NCBI RefSeq assembly: GCF_050699915.1
Contig: NZ_JBOHGA010000053.1
Span: 1 to 32,807 of the forward strand
Length of the DNA: 32,807 nucleotides
DNA from: Actinophytocola sp050699915
Lineage (GTDB): Bacteria > Actinomycetota > Actinomycetes > Mycobacteriales > Pseudonocardiaceae
Direction: 5' to 3'
This document shows positions 23,355 through 29,789 of the stretch, in pieces. The position numbers and the translations under genes are program-made. The notes beneath the pieces are model-generated. The model made no database searches. It had not been told where the DNA came from and worked only from the letters and a program-made list of their open reading frames with translations. How positions within the stretch are numbered: position 1 is the first letter of the stretch; the number at the start of each line of letters is the position of its first letter.

Positions 23355-23384
23355 CTGCTAGAGCTGTGGTACCGACACGGTCAA
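23355..23384 (-). promoter_or_regulatory. Candidate sigma70-type promoter of pfkA
   Basis: On the minus strand TTGACC (complement of 23379-23384) and TAGCAG (complement of 23355-23360) are 18 bp apart. The predicted start would give a short leader that contains the GGAGG ribosome-binding site. Confidence 0.4.
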
Positions 23385-23425
23385 GCGTGCCACCTTCTGG
23401 ATCGGTGCAGCAACCGGTCCCCACG

Positions 23426-23929
23426 TTAACGGCCGGCGAACCCCCGCCGAACCCACTCGGCCTCGATCACGTGCCACCGGACGAGGTTGTGCCGGGCGTC
23501 GGCGAGCGCGTCGTGCGCGTCGCGCGGCGGGGCCGGCAGCGCGGGCTTGCCCACGTCCTCCCAGCGTTGCCGCAGCTCGCGGGTGAACCGCGGCAGCTCG
23601 CGCGGCAGGGCCGGCATGTCGCCCCAGAGCTGGGCGAGCGCGACGTGGTCGTAGGCGGCGAACCAGGCCCACAGCTCGACCTGGCCCTTCCCCCGGCCGA
23701 AGTACCGCAGCAGCCGTTCGCGCATCTTGGCCCGGTCGCACCACGCGGGGTCGGCCGGCGACGGCAGCTTGGCGAGCACGTTGTCGCGCACCCACTGTCC
23801 GGCCCGGTCGGGGTCGAACTCGGTCGACACGGCGTAGAACTCGCGTCCGTCCTCGTCGACGACACCGATCGACACCAGGTCGATGGTGGTCCCGTCCTCG
23901 ATGAACTCCGTGTCGTAGAAGTACCGCAC
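23426..23929 (-). CDS. DEDDh 3'-5' exoribonuclease (Rv2179c-like)
   Basis: 167 residues. The family begins directly with the first catalytic motif, here VRYFYDTEFIEDG with Asp6 and Glu8. The middle Asp is in WFAAYDHVALAQLWG (about 89-103), and the last motif AHDALADARHNL (about 138-149) supplies the His and Asp of the DEDDh set. The fold is RNase T-like. The M. tuberculosis homologue Rv2179c removes 3' overhangs from RNA duplexes. The GTG start is fixed by the conserved N terminus and by a -10 box 6 nt upstream. Same strand and order (plsC, exoribonuclease, then aroG further on) as Rv2182c-Rv2179c-Rv2178c. Confidence 0.88.
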   Translation of the reverse strand: MRYFYDTEFIEDGTTIDLVSIGVVDEDGREFYAVSTEFDPDRAGQWVRDNVLAKLPSPADPAWCDRAKMRERLLRYFGRGKGQVELWAWFAAYDHVALAQLWGDMPALPRELPRFTRELRQRWEDVGKPALPAPPRDAHDALADARHNLVRWHVIEAEWVRRGFAGR

Positions 23930-23935
23930 CGACGC

Positions 23936-23941
23936 AGCCTA
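23936..23941 (-). promoter_or_regulatory. -10 box of leaderless promoter for the exoribonuclease gene
   Basis: Minus-strand TAGGCT ends 6 nt before the GTG at 23927-23929. Confidence 0.45.
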
Positions 23942-23949
23942 GGCGGAGA

Positions 23950-24717
23950 TCAGCCCGCCTCGGTCTCTGGGATGCGGTCGACGTCCGGGGCCGTGCGGCG
24001 CTCCTGGGTGGGCAGCGCGGCCGGCTCGCCGGCCTCCTGCGCGGCGAGCAGTTCCTTCGCCTTCGCCGCGTAGACGTCGACGTACTCCTGGCCGGACAGC
24101 TCCATCAGCGCGTACATGATCTCGTCGGTGATCGACCGCTCGACGAAGCGGTCGCCGGCGAGGCCCTCGTAGCGCGAGAAGTCCATCGGCTTGCCGATCT
24201 TGATGCGGATCTTGTGCGGGCGCCACATCTTCGAGCCGATCGGGTTGGCCTTGTCCGTGTCGAACATGGCCACCGGGATGACCCGCACGCGGGCCTCGAG
24301 CGCCATGCGGGCGAGGCCGGTCTTGCCCTTGTAGAGGCGGCCGTCCGGGGAGCGGGTGCCCTCGGGGTAGATGCCGAGCAGGTGGCCTTCGCTCAGCAGG
24401 CGGATGCCGGTGTCGAGCGCGGCCTGCGCGGCGGCGCCGCCGGAGCGGTCGATCGGGATCTGGCCCATGCCGGTGAAGAACCACTTCTTCAGCCGGCCCT
24501 TGATGCCGGGCTGGGTGAAGTACTCCAGCTTGGCGGGGAAGGTCACCCGGCGCTTGAGCATCAGCGGCAGGAAGAACGAGTCGGCGACGGCGAGGTGGTT
24601 GCTGGCGAGCATGGCGCCGCCTTCGTCCGGAATGTTCTCGGAGCCCTCGACCTTCGGGCGGAAGAACAGACGAAGCAGCGGCCCAAGCAGGACGTGTTTC
24701 ATCAACCAGTACAGCAC
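23950..24717 (-). CDS. 1-acyl-sn-glycerol-3-phosphate acyltransferase (PlsC family, Rv2182c-like)
   Basis: 255 residues from the GTG at 24717. Acyltransferase block 1 is SNHLAVADSFFLP (NHxxxxD, about 41-53), block 2 PAKLEYF and IPIDRSGG, and block 3 LGIYPEGTRSPDG (about 112-124), followed by VIPVAMFDT as block 4. An N-terminal hydrophobic segment LMKHVLLGPLLRLFF suggests membrane association. It acylates lysophosphatidic acid to phosphatidic acid in phospholipid synthesis. A GAGAGG sequence lies about 11 nt upstream, so the start is moderately supported; an ATG five codons later is an alternative. The C-terminal 40 residues are acidic and alanine-rich and probably disordered. Confidence 0.88.
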   Translation of the reverse strand: MLYWLMKHVLLGPLLRLFFRPKVEGSENIPDEGGAMLASNHLAVADSFFLPLMLKRRVTFPAKLEYFTQPGIKGRLKKWFFTGMGQIPIDRSGGAAAQAALDTGIRLLSEGHLLGIYPEGTRSPDGRLYKGKTGLARMALEARVRVIPVAMFDTDKANPIGSKMWRPHKIRIKIGKPMDFSRYEGLAGDRFVERSITDEIMYALMELSGQEYVDVYAAKAKELLAAQEAGEPAALPTQERRTAPDVDRIPETEAG

Positions 24718-24892
24718 TGCTACCCGCGCCTCTCGCTTGCCAGCCCTCACCCGTTCGTCGAGGGTACGAAGGGTGTGCGCCCCGCACAATCCTTCGCCAC
24801 CCAAATGTCGGAACATGTAACAGTGGACACTGCGCGAGAGACTCCCTTCCCCGCCACGGTACCCAACTAGTAAACAAGCCGGAGTGATCCAG

Positions 24893-24922
24893 CCATCGCG
24901 ACGCTCGTTCGTGCGACGATGG
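24893..24922 (+). other. Inverted repeat in the plsC/membrane-protein divergent region
   Basis: CCATCG (24893-24898) and CGATGG (24917-24922) are perfect arms, with a further CG/CG pair inside. It lies 48 bp upstream of the membrane-protein start. Nearby CAGTG-GA-CACTG (24821-24832) is a short palindrome on the plsC side. Either may be an operator or a leader hairpin. The rest of 24718-24969 shows nothing else I can name. Confidence 0.3.
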
Positions 24923-24969
24923 CCACATCACCTGCTCGTGTGCCTGACTGCTGTCCCAAGGAGGCCCAG

Positions 24970-25473
24970 GTGTCGGAACGGCCGGAGGACGTCGACGCCG
25001 CGTTCGCGGCCATAGTTGCCGACCTCGAGCGCGAGGGCGTGGGACGTCAGCTGCCCGAGCTCGACGACGCGCACCGGTCGGCGGACGATCTCACGGCCGA
25101 GGACACCGGCCCGGTTCTCTCCCCGCCGCCGTCGCCTCCGTCGGCCCCGCCTGGTTCCCCGCCCGGTCCGCCGACGGCGTGGCGGGGTCACGAGCGGGAG
25201 TGGGACTGGACCTGGACCGCCGACGACGAGCACTACGTCCCGCCCGAGCCGCCGCCCCTGCCCCGGCTGCGCCCGCTGACGATCGTGGCGCTGGTGCTGA
25301 TCCTGGCGGCGGTGGTGCTGCTGGTCCTGCCGGGAGTGATCGGCCTGGACGCCCGCATCGGCACGCCGATCGCCCTGGTGGCCCTCCTCTGCGGCGGCGC
25401 CATGCTGCTGCTGCGCATCCGCCAGACCCCGAAGTCCCCGGACGGCGGCCGCGACGACGGCGCCCAGATCTAG
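24970..25473 (+). CDS. Small membrane protein with two transmembrane helices (Rv2183c-like position)
   Basis: 167 residues. The GTG at 24970 is decided by a near-perfect ribosome-binding site, AAGGAGG (24958-24964), 5 nt upstream. The N-terminal half is acidic (PEDVDAAFAAIVADLEREG, then a proline-rich PPPSPPSAPPGSPPGPP run at about 51-67) and probably cytoplasmic and disordered. Two hydrophobic helices follow, LTIVALVLILAAVVLLVLPGVIGL (about 104-127) and GTPIALVALLCGGAMLLLRI (about 132-151), with a short basic tail. The family is common in Actinobacteria next to plsC and ArsA-type genes. The function is unknown. Confidence 0.8.
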   Translation: MSERPEDVDAAFAAIVADLEREGVGRQLPELDDAHRSADDLTAEDTGPVLSPPPSPPSAPPGSPPGPPTAWRGHEREWDWTWTADDEHYVPPEPPPLPRLRPLTIVALVLILAAVVLLVLPGVIGLDARIGTPIALVALLCGGAMLLLRIRQTPKSPDGGRDDGAQI

Positions 25474-25475
25474 CA

Positions 25476-25501
25476 GACCTGAGCCGCTTCGCGAGGAGGT
25501 C
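25476..25501. terminator. Candidate bidirectional terminator hairpin
   Basis: GACCT (25476-25480) and AGGTC (25497-25501) pair around an interior with a possible TTCG loop, between two convergent stop codons only 31 bp apart. The stem is interrupted and there is no T-tract. Confidence 0.3.
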
Positions 25502-25504
25502 GGG

Positions 25505-26455
25505 TCAGGCGTGGTCGGCGGCCAGCACGGCGGCGCCGACCATCGAGGCCTCGTCGCCCAGTTGGGCCGTTCTGATGCGGGCCAGGGGGCGGAAGCCGGC
25601 ACCGGTGATCGTCTTCTTGTAGTGGTCCCTCGCGTCGTCGAGGAACAGCGGGGCCGACTCCGAGACGCCGCCCGCGATCACCACGACCTCCGGGTCGTAT
25701 ATGTCCGCCACCAGGGACAGGCCCTCGCCCAGCCACATCGCCAGCTCCGCCATCGCGCGCTGCGCCAGGGGGTCGCCGTCCCGGGCGGCGGCCGCCACCT
25801 TCCGACCCGTCACCGAACGCTTGTCCACCGCCATCTCACGGCTCAGCACCGTCGACCTGCCGGGGTAGGAGGCCAGTAGCTCCACCGCGGTCGCCGACAA
25901 CGCCGTCCCGCTGCAGTACCGCTCCCAGCACCCCGACTTCCCGCACGGGCACGGCCGCCCGCCCGGCACCAGCGGCAGGTGACCCAGCTCCGGCGCCACC
26001 CCGTGCGCACCGCGAAAGAGCTTCCCGTCCAGCAGCAGCCCGCCGCCGATGCCCGTGCCGATCGCCACCAGCAGCGCCACCCGCGCGCCCCGCGCCGCGC
26101 CGAACCGATGCTCCGCCAGGACCGCGGCGTTCGCGTCGTGCTCCAGGACCACCGGCAGGCCCAGCCGCGCCGAGATCCGGTCCGCGACCGCGGCGTTGCG
26201 CCACGCCAGGTGCGGCGCGAACATCACCGAGCGCCGGTCGGTGGTGACGAACCCGGCCACCGCGAGGCCGACGCCGGTCACCCGGTGCCGCGTCGCGAGC
26301 GTGTCGACCGCCGACACGATCGCCCCCTCCAGCGCCTCCTCGCTCGTCGGCGTCGGGGCGCGGGCGGTGTCGAGCACGGTGCCGTACCGGTCCACCACGC
26401 CCGCCCGCACGCTGGTGCCCCCGATGTCCACCCCGATGGTCGTCTTGGCTCTCAA
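25505..26455 (-). CDS. glkA: ROK family glucokinase
   Basis: 316 residues. The ATP-binding N terminus IGVDIGGTSVRAGVVD (about 7-22), the sugar-binding LEHDANAAVLAEHRFGAARG (about 103-122), the phosphate loop IGTGIGGGLLLDG (about 131-143), and the ROK signature with zinc ligands CPCGKSGCWERYCSGTAL (about 168-185), preceded by GHLPL, are all present. It phosphorylates glucose to glucose 6-phosphate. Relatives in Streptomyces also act in carbon catabolite repression. The start is a TTG overlapping the TGA of the preceding small gene (TTGA), so it is the last gene of a translationally coupled operon with the ArsA-type ATPase. Together with pfkA it concentrates upper glycolysis in this region. Confidence 0.92.
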   Translation of the reverse strand: MRAKTTIGVDIGGTSVRAGVVDRYGTVLDTARAPTPTSEEALEGAIVSAVDTLATRHRVTGVGLAVAGFVTTDRRSVMFAPHLAWRNAAVADRISARLGLPVVLEHDANAAVLAEHRFGAARGARVALLVAIGTGIGGGLLLDGKLFRGAHGVAPELGHLPLVPGGRPCPCGKSGCWERYCSGTALSATAVELLASYPGRSTVLSREMAVDKRSVTGRKVAAAARDGDPLAQRAMAELAMWLGEGLSLVADIYDPEVVVIAGGVSESAPLFLDDARDHYKKTITGAGFRPLARIRTAQLGDEASMVGAAVLAADHA

Positions 26456-26805
26456 GCTCGCTCCGGATCTCCCTTGCGGCGCACCGGAATCCGCTGCACG
26501 CGCGGCCGGTCACCCGGCTCCGGCACGAACCCCGGCATGTGCGGCGCACCCGGATGCCACCGGTCGGCGAGCACGGCGCGCAGCAACGCCACCAGGTCGG
26601 CCGCCCGGTCAAGGCTCCGCGCGGCGAGCTCGTTCGGCTCCCCGCGCACGAGCGCCACCACGGCGCATGCCGGACACCGGCACGTCGAACCCTCCGGCGC
26701 GGACGCCGACACCCGGTCCAGCCACGGCCCCGCGCGCTCGGCCACGGCATCCAGCAGCAGCCGCAGCTCCTCCACCAGTCGGGTGCCCGGCTCGGGCGTG
26801 GTCAT
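26452..26805 (-). CDS. Small protein with CxCxxC cluster, between ArsA ATPase and glucokinase
   Basis: 117 residues, unrecognised. It overlaps both neighbours by 4 nt: ATGA with the ATPase stop and TTGA with the glucokinase start. An N-terminal helix (TRLVEELRLLLDAVAERAGPWLDRV, about 8-32) is followed by STCRCPACAVVALVRGE (about 40-56), where three cysteines in a CxCPxC arrangement could bind zinc. A second helix follows (DRAADLVALLRAVLADRW, about 66-83), then a basic tail. Acidic-helical sequence and a metal knuckle suggest a small binding partner rather than an enzyme (inference). Streptomyces also has an uncharacterised gene before glkA, but I cannot tell whether it is homologous. Confidence 0.7.
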   Translation of the reverse strand: MTTPEPGTRLVEELRLLLDAVAERAGPWLDRVSASAPEGSTCRCPACAVVALVRGEPNELAARSLDRAADLVALLRAVLADRWHPGAPHMPGFVPEPGDRPRVQRIPVRRKGDPERA

Positions 26806-27944
26806 TCCTGCCCCTCGAACCGCAGCACCAGGCCCCGGTCGTCGATGTAGGCGTCGGCCACCGTGTACGAGCGCAGCAGCACGGGCAGCGCCACCAGCCG
26901 GCGCACTCCGTCGACGGTCACCGCCAGGTCGTCGCCGACGCGGGCCAGGTCCAGCTCGGCCGAGTCGGTCAGCGGCAGCGCGATCGCCAGCTCGTGGCCG
27001 CCGCCCTCGAGCGGGTGCAGCTCCAGCAGCGGCCGCGCGTCGCCGGAGTCGGCGAACGGGGCGGCCAGCGGATCGGCGTCGCCGTACAGGTCGGCGGCCA
27101 GCTCCAGCAGCGGCCCGACGCCGACGGGCTCGGCGGCGCGGTGCTCCACCTGGTGCACCCGCAGCGGCGTCGAGGCGTCCAGTTCGGACAGCACGGCGTC
27201 CTGCTCGGCACGCCGGATGCGCAGCCAGCTCGCCGCCGGACCCCACCGTGACCGCGGCACCAGCCGGTTCGCCACCAGGCTGTCGACCCGGATCCCGCGC
27301 AGCGCCAGCGCGGCGAGCGTGCGCCGGGTCTCCGCGACCACCAGCCGCTCCGGTGTCAGCACCAGCCGCACGCTCGTCACGTTCGGGTTGACGAGCAGCC
27401 GGCGCAGCTCGCCGAGATGCTTCGCGAGCCGGCCGAGCGCGGCCGCGTTGGCGCGCACGGCCGGCATGAGCAGCCGGTCGACGTAGGTGGCGACCGCCTC
27501 CGGCAACGCCAGCAGCCGCAAGGTCTCCGCCGTCGGTCCACAGTCGACGACCACGACCTCCCACGGCCCGTACCGGGCGAGGCGGGCCACCTCGGTGAGC
27601 GCGAGCAGCTCGTCCACGCCGGGCAGCACGGTCAGCTCCTCGGCGTCCAGCTCGTCGAGCCCGACGCCGGCGAGCCACGAGCGCAGCTGGCGGCGGATGT
27701 CCTGCCAGGACTTGTCCACCAGCTCGCGAGCGTCCACATGGGCCGCGTACAGACAGGTGTCCACTTCGGACGGCTCGTGGGTCAGCGGCCGGCCGAAGAC
27801 GTCGCCCAGCGAGTGCGCCGGGTCGGCCGAGGCGACCAGGACCTTGCGCCCGCCGACCGCCAAGCGGGCGCCCGTCGCCGCGGCGAGGGTGGTCTTGCCG
27901 ACCCCGCCCTTGCCGGTGAACAGCAGAACCCGCGCCCCCGCCAT
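26802..27944 (-). CDS. ArsA-type ATPase (Rv2184c-like)
   Basis: 380 residues. The deviant Walker A LLFTGKGGVGKTTLAAATG (Lys12 and Lys17) is the ArsA/Get3/MinD signature. Switch-like VASADPAHSLGDVFG (about 39-53) and VVVVDCGPTAETLRLLALPE (about 136-155) follow. The C-terminal half ends in an Hsp20-like beta segment (LELHPLEGGGHELAIALPLTD, about 309-329, and LAVTVDGVRRLVALP). This resembles the ArsA family with a C-terminal alpha-crystallin-type domain. No arsenite-binding cysteine cluster is evident, so it is not assigned to arsenic resistance. It probably acts as a membrane-targeting or client-sorting ATPase (inference). Gene order matches Rv2185c-Rv2184c. Confidence 0.85.
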   Translation of the reverse strand: MAGARVLLFTGKGGVGKTTLAAATGARLAVGGRKVLVASADPAHSLGDVFGRPLTHEPSEVDTCLYAAHVDARELVDKSWQDIRRQLRSWLAGVGLDELDAEELTVLPGVDELLALTEVARLARYGPWEVVVVDCGPTAETLRLLALPEAVATYVDRLLMPAVRANAAALGRLAKHLGELRRLLVNPNVTSVRLVLTPERLVVAETRRTLAALALRGIRVDSLVANRLVPRSRWGPAASWLRIRRAEQDAVLSELDASTPLRVHQVEHRAAEPVGVGPLLELAADLYGDADPLAAPFADSGDARPLLELHPLEGGGHELAIALPLTDSAELDLARVGDDLAVTVDGVRRLVALPVLLRSYTVADAYIDDRGLVLRFEGQE

Positions 27945-27955
27945 GGACTCGTGTC

Positions 27956-28393
27956 CTACGCGCCTTCGACCCGGCGCTTGAGCTCCTTCAGCGCGATGTC
28001 CATGATCATCTTCTCGGCCTTGCGGCGGAACAGGCCGATCATCGGCACCGCCAGCTGGACCGACAGCGTGTAGGTGACCCGGGTCTTGTCGCCCTCCGGG
28101 GTCAGCAGGTAGCGGCCGTTCTGCGCGCGCTGCATCTGGCCCTTGACGAGCTTCCAGGTGACCGACAGCCCGTCGGCCGCCCAGTCGTACGCGAGCGTGT
28201 AGACGTCCTTGAACGGACCCGCGTCGAGCGTGAACCGCACCTGCTTCGCGTGGCCGTCCGTGCCCTGTTCGAGGACCTCGGTCTGCTTCACCGCATGGGC
28301 CCATTCCGGGTACGCCGGGAAGTCCGCGATCACCGGCATGATCCGCTCCGGCGGCGCGTCGACCACGATGGACTGCGTGGACTCATCGGCCAT
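27956..28393 (-). CDS. SRPBCC family protein (Rv2185c/TB16.3-like)
   Basis: 145 residues, close to the length of TB16.3. This START-like helix-grip fold begins with QSIVVDAPPERIMPVIADFPAYPEWAHAVKQTEVLE (about 7-42), continues with VRFTLDAGPFKDVYTLAYDW strands, and ends in a long C-terminal helix (RKAEKMIMDIALKELKRRVEG, about 124-144). Such proteins bind lipids or aromatic ligands in a cavity. The ligand is unknown. The ATG has a TAGCCT -10 box 7 nt upstream, and the gene is first in the operon with the ATPase, the small Cys protein and glucokinase (11-bp gap to the ATPase). Confidence 0.88.
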   Translation of the reverse strand: MADESTQSIVVDAPPERIMPVIADFPAYPEWAHAVKQTEVLEQGTDGHAKQVRFTLDAGPFKDVYTLAYDWAADGLSVTWKLVKGQMQRAQNGRYLLTPEGDKTRVTYTLSVQLAVPMIGLFRRKAEKMIMDIALKELKRRVEGA

Positions 28394-28400
28394 GCGGGGG

Positions 28401-28406
28401 AGGCTA
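28401..28406 (-). promoter_or_regulatory. -10 box of leaderless promoter for the SRPBCC-ArsA-glkA operon
   Basis: Minus-strand TAGCCT ends 7 nt before the ATG at 28391-28393. Confidence 0.5.
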
Positions 28407-28420
28407 CCCGGTCGACGCCG

Positions 28421-29209
28421 CTACCAGCGCAGCACGTACGGCCGCTGGGTGCGCTGGAAGTGGCCCACGTTCGCGCATTCGGTGTACGCGAGCCGCATCC
28501 GCGACACGAGCGGCTGGTGCACGTGCCCGAACATGGCCCACCGCGGCGAGTTCTCGTTGATCGACTCCAGCAGCGCACGCGAGCCGTGCTCGGCGCGGCG
28601 GGACACGACGTCGTAGGTGAGCTCGGGCACGTCCGGCGGGACGTGGCTGCACAACACGTCCACCGCGCCGAGCTCGGCGACGTCGGCCGCCAGCTCCTCC
28701 TCCGTGCGCAGGTACGGGTGGAACACCCCGCCGCGGCGGCGGACCGCGCCGGGCGGCAGCAGCGCGCCGCCGACGAAGCCGAAGCGCAGCCCACCGAGCT
28801 CGATCGTCTCGCCGTCGAGGATCCGCACGTTCTCGCCGGCGTACTCCGGCCACAGCGCCGGCACGTCGACGTTGCCGGGCGTGGCGTAGGTCGGCACGGT
28901 CATCGCGGCGAACAGCCGGGCGTACTGCTCGCGGATGGCCTCCTCGACGACGGCGGCCGGGTCGTCGAGGCTCGTCCACAGCGTCCGCGCGAACGCCGCC
29001 ACCTCGTTGTGCTGGCTCTCCCGGCGCAGCCGCGCGAACGTCGCCATCGCCTCCGAACCGAACACCGCGCCCATGATCCCGCCGGTGTGGTCGTGGTAGT
29101 CGACGAAGTCGATCAGGTCGCCGAGGATCAGCAGCGCGTCGGCGCCGTCGCCGGCCTTGGCGAGCGCCTCGGCGTTGCCGTGCACGTCTGAGACCACGTG
29201 AACCCGCAC
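28421..29209 (-). CDS. Calcineurin-like metallophosphoesterase
   Basis: 262 residues. The GTG at 29209 is chosen for the strong GGGGAGG 7 nt upstream and because the first phosphoesterase motif VVSDVHGN (DxH) starts at residue 5. Motif 2 is LILGDLIDFVDY (GDxxD), motif 3 ATPGNVDVPALW, where the usual GNxD/H becomes GNVD, motif 4 VLCSHVPPD (H) and motif 5 MFGHVHQPL (GHxH). All metal ligands of the di-metal centre are therefore present. The substrate (phosphodiester, cyclic nucleotide or nucleotide) cannot be assigned. A longer open frame starting at 29323 has no ribosome-binding site or family similarity. Confidence 0.88.
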   Translation of the reverse strand: MRVHVVSDVHGNAEALAKAGDGADALLILGDLIDFVDYHDHTGGIMGAVFGSEAMATFARLRRESQHNEVAAFARTLWTSLDDPAAVVEEAIREQYARLFAAMTVPTYATPGNVDVPALWPEYAGENVRILDGETIELGGLRFGFVGGALLPPGAVRRRGGVFHPYLRTEEELAADVAELGAVDVLCSHVPPDVPELTYDVVSRRAEHGSRALLESINENSPRWAMFGHVHQPLVSRMRLAYTECANVGHFQRTQRPYVLRW

Positions 29210-29345
29210 CAGTCCGCCTCCCCGCGATTCAAAGTGTTGGTCGCGTCCCGGCGAGAAGTGCCGCTTGACCACGTACTTGTGGCTGAGTTGCGTCACGGTG
29301 CCCCTGAGGTTCCGCTGATGCACGGGGCCGGTCGACTCGTCCGCG

Positions 29346-29351
29346 ATTATC
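29346..29351 (-). promoter_or_regulatory. Candidate -10 box of the metallophosphoesterase gene
   Basis: Minus-strand GATAAT is close to the canonical -10 and AT-rich against a GC-rich background. It implies an approximately 130-nt leader before the GTG at 29209. No clear -35 is present. Confidence 0.35.
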
Positions 29352-29365
29352 CACCAGAAACGACC

Positions 29366-29749
29366 CTAATTGGCCGGCGGGACTCCGGGGCGGCGGCCGG
29401 CCTCGAGCACGGTCTTCAGGTCGAGCGCCACGGCCTTCGCGGCCAGCTGGCGGCGGGTCTTCTCCCGCTGCAGCCGGGTCGGGCGCAGGACCGCGCCCGG
29501 CGGCGGGTCCGCACGCAGGAAGTAGTGCAGCACGGTCCCGTCGAGCACCGGCTCCAGCCAGACCTCCATCGTGCCGACCAGGGCGCCCCGCACGGTCCAG
29601 CGCAACCCCTCGTCGCCGCGGTCCGCGTAGACCTCCAGACGCAGGTCGGGCCAGAACCGACGCCACGACCCGGGATCGGCGAATGCCTTGGCCACCGATC
29701 CCGGCGGCACCGCGAGGAACGTCTCGTCGATCACATCCACCGCTGGCAC
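29366..29749 (-). CDS. SRPBCC/polyketide cyclase-like protein (Rv2186c-like)
   Basis: 127 residues, near the length of M. tuberculosis Rv2186c. The START-like fold shows VDVIDETFLAVPPGSVAKAFADPGSWRRFWPDLRLEVYADRGDEGLRW, then alternating strands (GTMEVWLEPVLDGTVLHYFLRA) and a basic C-terminal helix (LQREKTRRQLAAKAVALDLKTVLEAG, about 93-118). Ligand unknown. The GTG at 29749 is the most upstream reasonable start; GTG at 29740 is also possible. It is divergent from the FadD15-like gene with a 40-bp gap, the same arrangement as Rv2186c and fadD15 (Rv2187). Confidence 0.82.
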   Translation of the reverse strand: MPAVDVIDETFLAVPPGSVAKAFADPGSWRRFWPDLRLEVYADRGDEGLRWTVRGALVGTMEVWLEPVLDGTVLHYFLRADPPPGAVLRPTRLQREKTRRQLAAKAVALDLKTVLEAGRRPGVPPAN

Positions 29750-29777
29750 CCGTGCAGCATGTCATGCGCCGTTCGGC

Positions 29778-29783
29778 TAGTTT
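29778..29783 (+). promoter_or_regulatory. -10 box of leaderless promoter for the FadD15-like gene
   Basis: TAGTTT ends 6 nt before the GTG at 29790. Confidence 0.5.
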
Positions 29784-29789
29784 TCCCCT

